64,000 nucleotides of DNA from Photobacterium angustum. Its GTDB lineage: Bacteria; Pseudomonadota; Gammaproteobacteria; Enterobacterales; Vibrionaceae. The position numbers and the translations under genes were made by a program. Within the stretch, counting starts at the first letter, position 1, and the number at the start of each line of letters is the position of its first letter. This document shows positions 25,747 to 33,685 of the stretch, in pieces. The stretch covers positions 2,790,001 to 2,854,000 of the forward strand of contig NZ_MSCJ01000001.1 in NCBI RefSeq assembly GCF_002954615.1, given 5' to 3'. Below the pieces are notes generated by a model. It saw only the letters and a list, made by a program, of their open reading frames with translations. It was not told the origin of the DNA and did no database searches.

Positions 25747-28050
25747 ATGAACAACAATAATAGTACAAATAAAATGCGTGCTCTCGTTATTGAGCACCAA
25801 AACATTACTCCAAACAGCTTTGCAGATCGTGCAACTAAATCATTAATCGCTGAATTAGAAAGCCGCACTATCGAAATCGTTACAGCAACTTCTTACGAAG
25901 ATGCACGTGCAGTTATCATGGCATCTCAAATCGATAGCCTTGTATTAGCACTAGAAAAAACTGAAGAGCAAATCGTTAACTCTCACGAAGAAGTTGATTT
26001 GTTAGCAGCACTACAAGCACGTCAACCTGAAGTGCCAGTATTTCTACTAGCAGAACGCGCTCGTACTTCTATTCTTAACAACCGCCAGTTAATGGAACGT
26101 GTTGATGAGTGTTACTCAGTACTAGAAGATACTGCAGACTTCGTTGCAGGCCGTATCGTTGCTTCAATGCGTCGTTACCGTTCACAAGTGCTACCGCCTT
26201 TCATGAAAGCGATGATGCACTACAACGACATCCATGAGTACTCATGGTCTGCGCCTGGTCACCAAGGTGGTATCGGTTTTACTAAGACCCCTGCTGGTAA
26301 CCAATTCTTCGAATTCTTCGGCGAAAATCTATTCCGTACCGATATGGGTATCGAACGTGCAGCACTAGGTTCTCTACTTGACCACAGCGGCGCATTCAAA
26401 GATTCAGAAGTTGAAGCAGCTAAAGTATTTGGTGCTCACCAATCTTACTCTGGTATCGTAGGTACTTCTGGTTCAAACCGTACAATCATGCAAGCATGTT
26501 TGAAAGATGACGACATCGCTATTTGTGACCGTAACTGTCACAAATCAATCGAGCAAGGTCTGATCTTAACGGGTGCACGCCCTATCTACATGGTACCTAG
26601 CCGTAACTGTTACGGTATTATCGGTCCAATCAGCCAAGTTCAAATGAGCAAAGAAGGCATTGCACTTAAAGCTAAAAATGCTGGCATTCCTTTCAACGCT
26701 GATGAGAAAAAAGCAGGCTACGCGGTTGTAACTAACTGTACTTACGACGGTTTATGTTACCACTCTGAAGTGACTGAATCACTACTAGGCGAAAGCTCTA
26801 GCCGTATTCACATGGATGAAGCATGGTTCGGTTACGCACGTTTTAACCCTATCTACAAGGGTCACTTCGCAATGCGTGGTGATGCTAAAGACCACAAAGG
26901 TCCAACAGTATTTGCAACTCACTCAACTCACAAGTTATTGAATGCATTGTCTCAAGCATCATACATTCACGTACGTAACGGTGAAGACGCGATCAACTTT
27001 GACCGTTTCAACCAAGCATACATGATGCACACTTCAACATCGCCACTATACGCAATCTGTGCGTCTAACGATGTTGCTGCTAACATGATGAAAGGCGAAA
27101 GTGGTAAAACACTGACTGACGAAGTAAACCGCGAAGCGATCATCTTCCGTCAAAACATGCGTCAGCTATTCAACAACTACACCAATGACAACGATTGGTT
27201 CTTCAAACCTTGGAACGCAGAAACTGTTACAGAAATGAACGGTGACAAGGTTAACTTTGAAGATGCATCTGTTGAGTCTCTAATGACTATCCAAGAGAAC
27301 TGGAAACTAACTCCTGGCGACAAGTGGCACGGCTTTGACGAAATCGACAATGACTGGTGTATGCTTGATCCTATCAAAGTTAGCTTGCTAACTCCTGGAC
27401 TTGACGACAACGGTAACTTCCTAGAAACAGGTGTTCCAGCAGCGCTTGTGACTGCATACCTAGGTCGTTTCGGTATCGTACCAACACGTACTACTGACTT
27501 CCAAGTAATGTTCCTATTCTCAATGGGTATTACTAAAGGTAAACGTGACACATTGATCAACACATTGTTGTCATTCAAGCGTCACTACGATGCTAACGCA
27601 GATATCGAAACACTATTACCTGAGCTAGTTGCATCAGCTCCAGAAGTGTACAAAGGTCTTGGTCTTAAAGATCTAGGTAACAAGATGTTTGAATACCTAG
27701 TTCGCCATAACCCAAGCCAAGTACTAAACCATGCTTACTCAAGCCTTCCTGTAATGGAAGTGAAACCACGTACTGCTTACCAGTTCGTAGTGTCTGATGA
27801 CGTTGAGCTAGTACCTTCTGACAAGCTAGTGGGTCGTGTTGCAGCGAACTCTGTTATCCCTTACCCACCAGGCATCCCAATGCTAATGGGTGGTGAAAAC
27901 TTCGGTGACGAAACAAGTCCTCAAATCCAGTACTTGAAAGCACTAGAAGCATGGGATGCAGAATTCCCAGGTTTCGAACACGAAACTGAAGGCGCAGAGA
28001 TCGAAGACGGTAAATACCACGTTCTTTGTATCAAAAAAGACGCTCTATAA
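25747..28050 (+). CDS. adiA: Biodegradative arginine decarboxylase, copy 1
   Basis: The 767-residue fold-type I PLP enzyme has an N-terminal response-regulator-like wing domain (about 10-140), then the PLP core with HSTHK, where Lys396 forms the Schiff base, and a C-terminal domain. It matches E. coli AdiA along its whole length (EYSWSAPGHQGG, CDRNCHKSIEQG, GIVPTRTTDFQ), more so than LdcI/CadA or SpeF/SpeC. It converts arginine to agmatine plus CO2, consuming a proton. It differs from copy 2 by one core residue (Ser140 versus Ala) and two extra N-terminal Asn. Confidence 0.92.
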   Translation: MNNNNSTNKMRALVIEHQNITPNSFADRATKSLIAELESRTIEIVTATSYEDARAVIMASQIDSLVLALEKTEEQIVNSHEEVDLLAALQARQPEVPVFLLAERARTSILNNRQLMERVDECYSVLEDTADFVAGRIVASMRRYRSQVLPPFMKAMMHYNDIHEYSWSAPGHQGGIGFTKTPAGNQFFEFFGENLFRTDMGIERAALGSLLDHSGAFKDSEVEAAKVFGAHQSYSGIVGTSGSNRTIMQACLKDDDIAICDRNCHKSIEQGLILTGARPIYMVPSRNCYGIIGPISQVQMSKEGIALKAKNAGIPFNADEKKAGYAVVTNCTYDGLCYHSEVTESLLGESSSRIHMDEAWFGYARFNPIYKGHFAMRGDAKDHKGPTVFATHSTHKLLNALSQASYIHVRNGEDAINFDRFNQAYMMHTSTSPLYAICASNDVAANMMKGESGKTLTDEVNREAIIFRQNMRQLFNNYTNDNDWFFKPWNAETVTEMNGDKVNFEDASVESLMTIQENWKLTPGDKWHGFDEIDNDWCMLDPIKVSLLTPGLDDNGNFLETGVPAALVTAYLGRFGIVPTRTTDFQVMFLFSMGITKGKRDTLINTLLSFKRHYDANADIETLLPELVASAPEVYKGLGLKDLGNKMFEYLVRHNPSQVLNHAYSSLPVMEVKPRTAYQFVVSDDVELVPSDKLVGRVAANSVIPYPPGIPMLMGGENFGDETSPQIQYLKALEAWDAEFPGFEHETEGAEIEDGKYHVLCIKKDAL

Positions 28051-28079
28051 TCGACTAAGTCGATAAGGTGACTACCTAA

Positions 28080-28108
28080 ATCCCCACTCATTGAGTGGGG
28101 ATTTTTTT
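28080..28108 (+). terminator. Terminator of adiA copy 1
   Basis: A perfect ATCCCCACTC/GAGTGGGGAT stem with an ATT loop is followed by a run of T. A near-identical hairpin follows copy 2, so the terminator is part of the duplication. Confidence 0.92.
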
Positions 28109-28397
28109 ATGCCTTTAAATCACAGTAATATATCCCCAAAAACGGGTACCTCTCTTACCGAACTCTCACCGCAACTTAAATAAATACAATTTAAATATAA
28201 CTTAAACCCCACTTAAGAAAATATTTTTAAATTTTGATATGAATTTATTCTCACTATTTATGCATAATCAAAATCAGGCCATTATTTGAGTTTAATATGA
28301 AACCCAAGGCATCACCCCCAACCCATTGTAAACAATAGATTTAATTTCAAAAAAACATCAAATGTAACATTGCCGAACGATTTATGAAAAAACATGG

Positions 28398-28565
28398 TCG
28401 AATAATGATACTTATCGGCTTATTTTTCGATAAAAATGCAATAATTCATTCCGTTTATATGGTTTTATTTTTGTGAAAAGAGCGCATTATATACCTCGAA
28501 GACAAGATAACTATTCAACTTAAAATATCATTCTTATAAACAAGAGTTATATTTTAATTATTTAA
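28398..28565 (+). promoter_or_regulatory. Promoter/leader block of adiA copy 2
   Basis: It aligns with 23890-24060 upstream of potE (see there). It lies about 210-380 bp upstream of the copy 2 start, with no antiporter gene between, so copy 2 is a separate transcription unit under related control. Confidence 0.6.
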
Positions 28566-28639
28566 ATCTATCGAATTTAAATACGAAAAATCACTTGTTA
28601 ATTAACAGGCAGTAAGAATAAAGATAATAAGCAGCAATC

Positions 28640-28672
28640 CCTCTATATTTAATATCGATATTAATTAAGAGG
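28640..28672 (+). repeat. Imperfect hairpin in the leader of adiA copy 2
   Basis: CCTCT...TATTTAATAT pairs imperfectly with ATATTAATTAAGAGG. It occupies the position equivalent to the hairpin upstream of copy 1 but differs in sequence. Confidence 0.45.
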
Positions 28673-28775
28673 TTGTTTATTTTATTCTCAACAAATTCTG
28701 CTAGATATTTTATTGCTTTATATCACTTATAAATCGAAAGATATCTGCATCAATCATTTGTATTCAGGCATTATT

Positions 28776-31073
28776 ATGAATAATAGTACTAATAAAATGC
28801 GCGCTCTCGTTATTGAGCACCAAAACATTACTCCAAACAGCTTTGCAGATCGTGCAACTAAGTCATTAATCGCTGAATTAGAAAGCCGCACTATCGAAAT
28901 CGTTACAGCAACTTCTTACGAAGATGCACGTGCGGTTATCATGGCATCTCAAATCGATAGCCTTGTATTAGCACTAGAAAAAACTGAAGAGCAAATCGTT
29001 AACTCTCACGAAGAAGTTGATTTGTTAGCAGCACTACAAGCACGTCAACCTGAAGTGCCAGTATTTCTACTAGCAGAACGCGCTCGTACTTCTATTCTTA
29101 ACAACCGCCAGTTAATGGAACGTGTTGATGAGTGTTACTCAGTACTAGAAGATACTGCAGACTTCGTTGCAGGCCGTATCGTTGCTGCTATGCGTCGTTA
29201 CCGCTCACAAGTGCTACCGCCTTTCATGAAAGCGATGATGCACTACAACGACATCCATGAGTACTCATGGTCTGCACCTGGTCACCAAGGTGGTATCGGT
29301 TTTACTAAGACTCCTGCTGGTAACCAATTCTTCGAATTCTTCGGCGAAAATCTATTCCGTACCGATATGGGTATCGAACGTGCAGCACTAGGTTCTCTAC
29401 TTGACCACAGCGGCGCATTCAAAGATTCAGAAGTTGAAGCAGCTAAAGTATTTGGTGCTCACCAATCTTACTCTGGTATCGTAGGTACTTCTGGTTCAAA
29501 CCGTACAATCATGCAAGCATGTTTGAAAGATGACGACATCGCTATTTGTGACCGTAACTGTCACAAATCAATCGAGCAAGGTCTGATCTTAACGGGTGCA
29601 CGCCCTATCTACATGGTACCTAGCCGTAACTGTTACGGTATTATCGGTCCAATCAGCCAAGTTCAAATGAGCAAAGAAGGCATTGCACTTAAAGCTAAAA
29701 ATGCTGGCATTCCTTTCAACGCTGATGAGAAAAAAGCAGGCTACGCGGTTGTAACTAACTGTACTTACGACGGTTTATGTTACCACTCTGAAGTGACTGA
29801 ATCGCTACTAGGCGAAAGCTCTAGCCGTATTCACATGGATGAAGCATGGTTCGGTTACGCACGCTTTAACCCTATCTACAAGGGTCACTTCGCAATGCGT
29901 GGCGATGCTAAAGACCACAAAGGTCCAACAGTATTTGCAACTCACTCAACTCACAAGTTATTGAATGCATTGTCTCAAGCATCATACATTCACGTACGTA
30001 ACGGTGAAGACGCGATCAACTTTGACCGTTTCAACCAAGCATACATGATGCACACTTCAACATCGCCACTATACGCAATCTGTGCGTCTAACGATGTTGC
30101 AGCTAACATGATGAAAGGCGAAAGTGGTAAAACACTGACTGACGAAGTAAACCGCGAAGCGATCATCTTCCGTCAAAACATGCGTCAGCTATTCAACAAC
30201 TACACCAATGACAACGATTGGTTCTTCAAACCTTGGAACGCAGAAACTGTTACAGAAATGAACGGTGACAAGGTTAACTTTGAAGATGCATCTGTTGAGT
30301 CTCTAATGACTATCCAAGAGAACTGGAAACTAACTCCTGGCGACAAGTGGCACGGCTTTGACGAAATCGACAATGACTGGTGTATGCTTGATCCTATCAA
30401 AGTTAGCTTGCTAACTCCTGGACTTGACGACAACGGTAACTTCCTAGAAACAGGTGTTCCAGCAGCGCTTGTGACTGCATACCTAGGTCGTTTCGGTATC
30501 GTACCAACACGTACTACTGACTTCCAAGTAATGTTCCTATTCTCAATGGGTATTACTAAAGGTAAGCGTGATACATTGATCAACACATTGTTGTCATTCA
30601 AGCGTCACTACGATGCTAACGCAGATATCGAAACACTATTACCTGAGTTAGTTGCATCAGCTCCAGAAGTGTACAAAGGTCTTGGTCTTAAAGATCTAGG
30701 TAACAAGATGTTTGAATACCTAGTTCGCCATAACCCAAGCCAAGTACTAAACCATGCTTACTCAAGCCTTCCTGTAATGGAAGTGAAACCACGTACTGCT
30801 TACCAGTTCGTCGTATCTGATGACGTTGAGCTAGTACCTTCTGACAAGCTAGTAGGTCGTGTTGCAGCGAACTCTGTTATCCCTTACCCACCAGGCATCC
30901 CAATGCTAATGGGTGGTGAAAACTTCGGTGACGAAACAAGTCCTCAAATTCAGTACTTGAAAGCACTAGAAGCATGGGATGCAGAATTCCCAGGTTTCGA
31001 ACACGAAACTGAAGGCGCAGAGATCGAAGACGGTAAATACCACGTTCTTTGTATCAAAAAAGACGCTCTATAA
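28776..31073 (+). CDS. adiA: Biodegradative arginine decarboxylase, copy 2
   Basis: ATG at 28776 is equivalent to the copy 1 start and gives 765 residues; a longer in-frame start at 28713 lacks homology to copy 1. The protein equals copy 1 except for Ala138 in place of Ser140 and two missing Asn near the start. I spotted only about twenty nucleotide differences in 2.3 kb, most silent. It has its own leader and terminator. The function is as for copy 1; extra dosage or separate timing is likely. Confidence 0.92.
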   Translation: MNNSTNKMRALVIEHQNITPNSFADRATKSLIAELESRTIEIVTATSYEDARAVIMASQIDSLVLALEKTEEQIVNSHEEVDLLAALQARQPEVPVFLLAERARTSILNNRQLMERVDECYSVLEDTADFVAGRIVAAMRRYRSQVLPPFMKAMMHYNDIHEYSWSAPGHQGGIGFTKTPAGNQFFEFFGENLFRTDMGIERAALGSLLDHSGAFKDSEVEAAKVFGAHQSYSGIVGTSGSNRTIMQACLKDDDIAICDRNCHKSIEQGLILTGARPIYMVPSRNCYGIIGPISQVQMSKEGIALKAKNAGIPFNADEKKAGYAVVTNCTYDGLCYHSEVTESLLGESSSRIHMDEAWFGYARFNPIYKGHFAMRGDAKDHKGPTVFATHSTHKLLNALSQASYIHVRNGEDAINFDRFNQAYMMHTSTSPLYAICASNDVAANMMKGESGKTLTDEVNREAIIFRQNMRQLFNNYTNDNDWFFKPWNAETVTEMNGDKVNFEDASVESLMTIQENWKLTPGDKWHGFDEIDNDWCMLDPIKVSLLTPGLDDNGNFLETGVPAALVTAYLGRFGIVPTRTTDFQVMFLFSMGITKGKRDTLINTLLSFKRHYDANADIETLLPELVASAPEVYKGLGLKDLGNKMFEYLVRHNPSQVLNHAYSSLPVMEVKPRTAYQFVVSDDVELVPSDKLVGRVAANSVIPYPPGIPMLMGGENFGDETSPQIQYLKALEAWDAEFPGFEHETEGAEIEDGKYHVLCIKKDAL

Positions 31074-31104
31074 TCGACTAAATCGATAACGTGTGACTAC
31101 CTAA

Positions 31105-31133
31105 ATCCCCGCTCATTGAGTGGGGATTTTTTT
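31105..31133 (+). terminator. Terminator of adiA copy 2
   Basis: The same hairpin as at 28080-28108 with one G-T wobble, followed by seven T. Confidence 0.92.
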
Positions 31134-31202
31134 ATGTCATTCCATTCATAAAATTAATATCGTGCGTATTACATCGCAATCAATGACGCCAAATTACAGA
31201 TA

Positions 31203-31228
31203 TAAAAAATGCCGGCCTTAGCCAGCAT
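31203..31228 (-). terminator. Terminator of cold-shock gene 1
   Basis: On the minus strand an eight-pair stem (one wobble) with a TAAG loop is followed by six T, 24 bp beyond the stop codon at 31252. Confidence 0.85.
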
Positions 31229-31251
31229 TTCATGCTTATCAACAGATAAAC

Positions 31252-31464
31252 TTATAGCGCGATAACATTTGCCGCTTGCAGACCTTTTTGGCCTTGCTCT
31301 ACGTCAAATGAAACTTTCTGACCTTCAGTTAAGGTTTTAAAACCTTCTGAAGCGATAGCACGGAAGTGAACGAAGACGTCAGCGCCGCCATTGTCTTGAG
31401 TTAGAAAACCAAAACCTTTCTCTTCGTTAAACCATTTTACTAAACCAAGTGTTTTATTAGACAT
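31252..31464 (-). CDS. CspA-family cold-shock protein, tandem copy 1
   Basis: The 70-residue protein is one cold-shock domain with RNP1 KGFGFLTQ and RNP2 DVFVHF. Such proteins bind single-stranded RNA/DNA and melt mRNA structure at low temperature. AAGGGA is the ribosome-binding site. It ends ANVIAL; copies 2 and 3 end ANVVGL. It is the only copy of the array followed by a canonical terminator. Confidence 0.95.
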   Translation of the reverse strand: MSNKTLGLVKWFNEEKGFGFLTQDNGGADVFVHFRAIASEGFKTLTEGQKVSFDVEQGQKGLQAANVIAL

Positions 31465-31640
31465 TATGTGTCCCTTATATGTATTTCATTGAGGTGCGCA
31501 ATACGCGACGGCCGAAATAACGATGTTTGAACTATCGATAAAGCAAAGGGAAACACGGATAAAACAACATAAATGCAGCGATAAACAGTTTTCTTCTACG
31601 AAAAAGATGACAAATTTCAATTTTCAGCGAGTAAGACATT
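31465..31640 (-). promoter_or_regulatory. Conserved 5' leader of csp copy 1 (repeated at 31930-32105 and 32396-32570)
   Basis: About 170 bases upstream of each of the three CDS are almost invariant. This is the size of the thermosensing cspA leader of E. coli. The core GTGTTTCCCTTTGC (minus strand; 31543-31556 here) also occurs with small changes upstream of csp gene 4 at 33465-33478. A structured cold-responsive UTR is likely; folding was not computed. Confidence 0.65.
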
Positions 31641-31679
31641 TAACTAATATCTTCTTTAGTTAAACACCCTAGTGGATGT

Positions 31680-31706
31680 TCAGGTAGCAGCGATGCCGCT
31701 ACCTGA
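31680..31706 (-). repeat. Hairpin downstream of csp copy 2
   Basis: A 12-pair stem starting TCAGGTAGC with a three-base loop lies just past the stop codon at 31717. It is not followed by T, so it may protect the 3' end rather than terminate. The equivalent at 32146-32172 replaces a wobble pair by a Watson-Crick pair, which supports the structure. Confidence 0.65.
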
Positions 31707-31716
31707 TCGTCAGTCT

Positions 31717-31929
31717 TTACAGACCAACCACATTTGCCGCTTGCAGACCTTTTTGGCCTTGCTCTACGTCAAATGAAACTTTCTGACCTTCAGCTAAGGT
31801 TTTAAACCCTTCTGAAGCGATGGCACGGAAGTGAACGAAGACATCAGCGCCGCCATTGTCTTGAGTTAGAAAACCAAAACCTTTCTCTTCGTTAAACCAT
31901 TTTACTAAACCAAGTGTTTTATTAGACAT
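31717..31929 (-). CDS. CspA-family cold-shock protein, tandem copy 2
   Basis: This is 70 residues, identical to copy 3 except Ala in place of Thr in KTL(A/T)EGQ. The RNA-binding motifs KGFGFLTQ and DVFVHF are intact. It has the same ribosome-binding site and leader as its neighbours. Confidence 0.95.
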   Translation of the reverse strand: MSNKTLGLVKWFNEEKGFGFLTQDNGGADVFVHFRAIASEGFKTLAEGQKVSFDVEQGQKGLQAANVVGL

Positions 31930-32145
31930 TATGTGTCCCTTATGTGTATTTCATTGAGGTGTCGCAACACGCGACGGCCGAAATAACGATGTTTGAACTA
32001 TCGATAAAGCAAAGGGAAACACGGATAAAACAACATAAATGCAGCGATAAACAGTTTTCTTCTACGAAAAAGATGACAAATTTCAATTTTCAGCGAGTAA
32101 GACATTTAACTAATATCTTCTTTAGTTAAACACCCTAGTGGATGT

Positions 32146-32172
32146 TCAGGTAGCAGCAATGCTGCTACCTGA
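32146..32172 (-). repeat. Hairpin downstream of csp copy 3
   Basis: A fully paired 12-bp stem (TCAGGTAGCAGC with its complement, loop ATT) located 10 bp past the copy 3 stop codon; see 31680-31706. Confidence 0.65.
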
Positions 32173-32182
32173 TCGTCAGCCT

Positions 32183-32395
32183 TTACAGACCAACCACATT
32201 TGCCGCTTGCAGACCTTTCTGGCCTTGCTCTACGTCAAATGAAACTTTCTGACCTTCAGTTAAGGTTTTAAAACCTTCTGAAGCGATAGCACGGAAGTGA
32301 ACGAAGACGTCAGCGCCGCCATTGTCTTGAGTTAGAAAACCAAAACCTTTCTCTTCGTTAAACCATTTTACTAAACCAAGTGTTTTATTAGACAT
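32183..32395 (-). CDS. CspA-family cold-shock protein, tandem copy 3
   Basis: This 70-residue cold-shock domain is at the upstream end of the array. The sequence differs from copy 1 only at the C terminus (VVGL versus VIAL). Its leader reaches to about 32570, where similarity to the other units stops. Confidence 0.95.
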   Translation of the reverse strand: MSNKTLGLVKWFNEEKGFGFLTQDNGGADVFVHFRAIASEGFKTLTEGQKVSFDVEQGQKGLQAANVVGL

Positions 32396-32620
32396 TATGT
32401 GTCCCTTATATGTATTTCATTGAGGTGTCGCAACACGCGACGGCCGAAATAACGATGTTTGAACTATCGATAAAGCAAAGGGAAACACGGATAAAACAAC
32501 ATAAATGCAGCGATAAACAGTTTTCTTCTACGAAAAAGATGACAAATTTCAATTTTCAGCGAGTAAGATTATTAAATTAAGCGAATGTGTTTATTCGATT
32601 AATTTAATACTCTTTGAGTA

Positions 32621-32830
32621 TTAATATGAGATGGTGAAATTACCAATTAATTTATTATCGGAATTAGTAATATCGCCTTTACCTGTTTTTTCACAGTATG
32701 AGAAATTAATATCCACATTATCAACATTCCCTTTCATTAATACATGTCGGGTTAATACATCACTATTTAACTGATGAATTTTTGAGTTCCAAGAATGTTT
32801 ATTTTTTAATAAGTTAAAATTTACGTTCAT
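32621..32830 (-). CDS. Unknown 69-residue protein in the cold-shock cluster
   Basis: ATG at 32830 gives 69 residues (MNVNFNLLKNKHSWNSKIHQ...), polar and rich in Asn, Asp and Lys with one Cys. The ATG overlaps the stop codon of the upstream 30-codon ORF (TAATG), indicating translational coupling, and the ribosome-binding site is weak. I do not recognise it. Lying between cold-shock genes behind a similar leader motif, it could be cold-induced. Confidence 0.55.
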   Translation of the reverse strand: MNVNFNLLKNKHSWNSKIHQLNSDVLTRHVLMKGNVDNVDINFSYCEKTGKGDITNSDNKLIGNFTISY

Positions 32831-32922
32831 TATTTTACTGCTTCTTTTGTTTGTGTATTTATTGTATTTACAGGGCGGTTTTGTTGAAACCAAAATCGTT
32901 TACGACCAAGAGATCGAGACAT
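32830..32922 (-). CDS. Small 30-residue basic ORF coupled to the next gene
   Basis: ATG at 32922 follows AAGGA by eight bases and encodes 30 residues beginning MSRSLGRKRFWFQQNRPVN, with a basic, aromatic N-terminal half. Its TAA overlaps the next ATG (TAATG). The good ribosome-binding site and overlap argue that it is translated, either as a leader peptide or as a small protein. The family is unknown. Confidence 0.5.
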   Translation of the reverse strand: MSRSLGRKRFWFQQNRPVNTINTQTKEAVK

Positions 32923-33168
32923 AAGCATATCCTTAGCTTTATCATCAACTTAAATGAACTTATAAGATATTTCTTAGTACATTTAAATTATAAAATGAGT
33001 ATAAAATCTATTTATTATAGGTAACGAGGGAAATAGGAACGTAACGACAAATACAAACAAAAGCAGATATTGGAAGTGGTTATTATTTTCGATGGTACGG
33101 TATAACTAATTATTTTTACTTTGAAAGCGGCGCAAATAGTATATAACTCTTTGCGCCAACTTAAATTC

Positions 33169-33372
33169 TTATAGCGCTACAACGTTAGCTGCTTGTAGGC
33201 CTTTTTGACCTTGCTCTACTTCGAAAGAAACTTTTTGGCCTTCAGCCAAAGTTTTAAAACCTTCAGAAGCGATAGCACGGAAATGAACGAATACGTCAGC
33301 GCCGCCATTATCCTGAGTAATGAAACCGAAACCTTTCTCTTCGTTGAACCACTTAACGATACCAGTAGACAT
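33169..33372 (-). CDS. CspA-family cold-shock protein, diverged fourth copy
   Basis: ATG at 33372 follows AAGGGA and gives 67 residues, [20 protein letters not shown] onwards. It has both RNP motifs ([14 protein letters not shown]). The protein is close to the tandem copies but lacks three N-terminal residues, and its codons and leader have diverged. It is not part of the 466-bp repeat. The unused upstream ATG would add ten residues across the ribosome-binding site. Confidence 0.93.
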
Positions 33373-33685
33373 ATTGTGTCCCTTATTTAAATTAAAATTC
33401 ATGAGTTATCGCAATAAAAAATCACGATGCGCTGAAAGCTTGAATTATTGAATGTGACGATGAAGCTAAGGGAAACACTGAGGATGACAACAATAACGAA
33501 GAAATTCTGAGGTTTTACTTTTACTTGATGTTTCATTAATAACTCTGAACAACAGAGCGACGCCATTATTGTCTTATAACCAATAATTGTAAAGGGTTAT
33601 TTTCTATAATTATTGGTTATCGTTGTAACTCATTGATAGTAATACTTTTAAATTTAAAATAAATGTTTTAGGTTTAAATGTCGCT
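33373..33685 (-). promoter_or_regulatory. Leader and promoter region of csp gene 4
   Basis: The leader carries the conserved element GTGTTTCCCTTAGC (minus strand, 33465-33478). Farther out, a perfect 12-bp inverted repeat TAACCAATAATT (33577-33588 and 33608-33619, 19 bases apart) lies between this gene and the FUSC-like gene upstream; it lacks a T run and may be an operator or terminator remnant. Confidence 0.55.

Larger units (their letters stand above)
31252..32570 (-). repeat. Tandem array of three csp gene units (about 466 bp each)
   Basis: The start codons lie at 31464, 31929 and 32395, i.e. 465 and 466 bp apart. Each unit contains the CDS and about 170 bp of leader; the two full internal units also share the spacer up to the next CDS. 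Differences are few and scattered, which points to recent unequal duplication and/or gene conversion. Confidence 0.92.

Noticed and set aside
27177..27578. 133-codon antisense frame in adiA copy 1, repeated at 30200-30601
   Set aside because: It lies fully inside a strongly conserved enzyme gene on the opposite strand, and its presence in both copies is due only to the duplication; no ribosome-binding site.
28713..28775. Upstream start extending adiA copy 2 by 21 residues
   Set aside because: Copy 1 has no equivalent extension and the homologous start at 28776 has the same AGG context.
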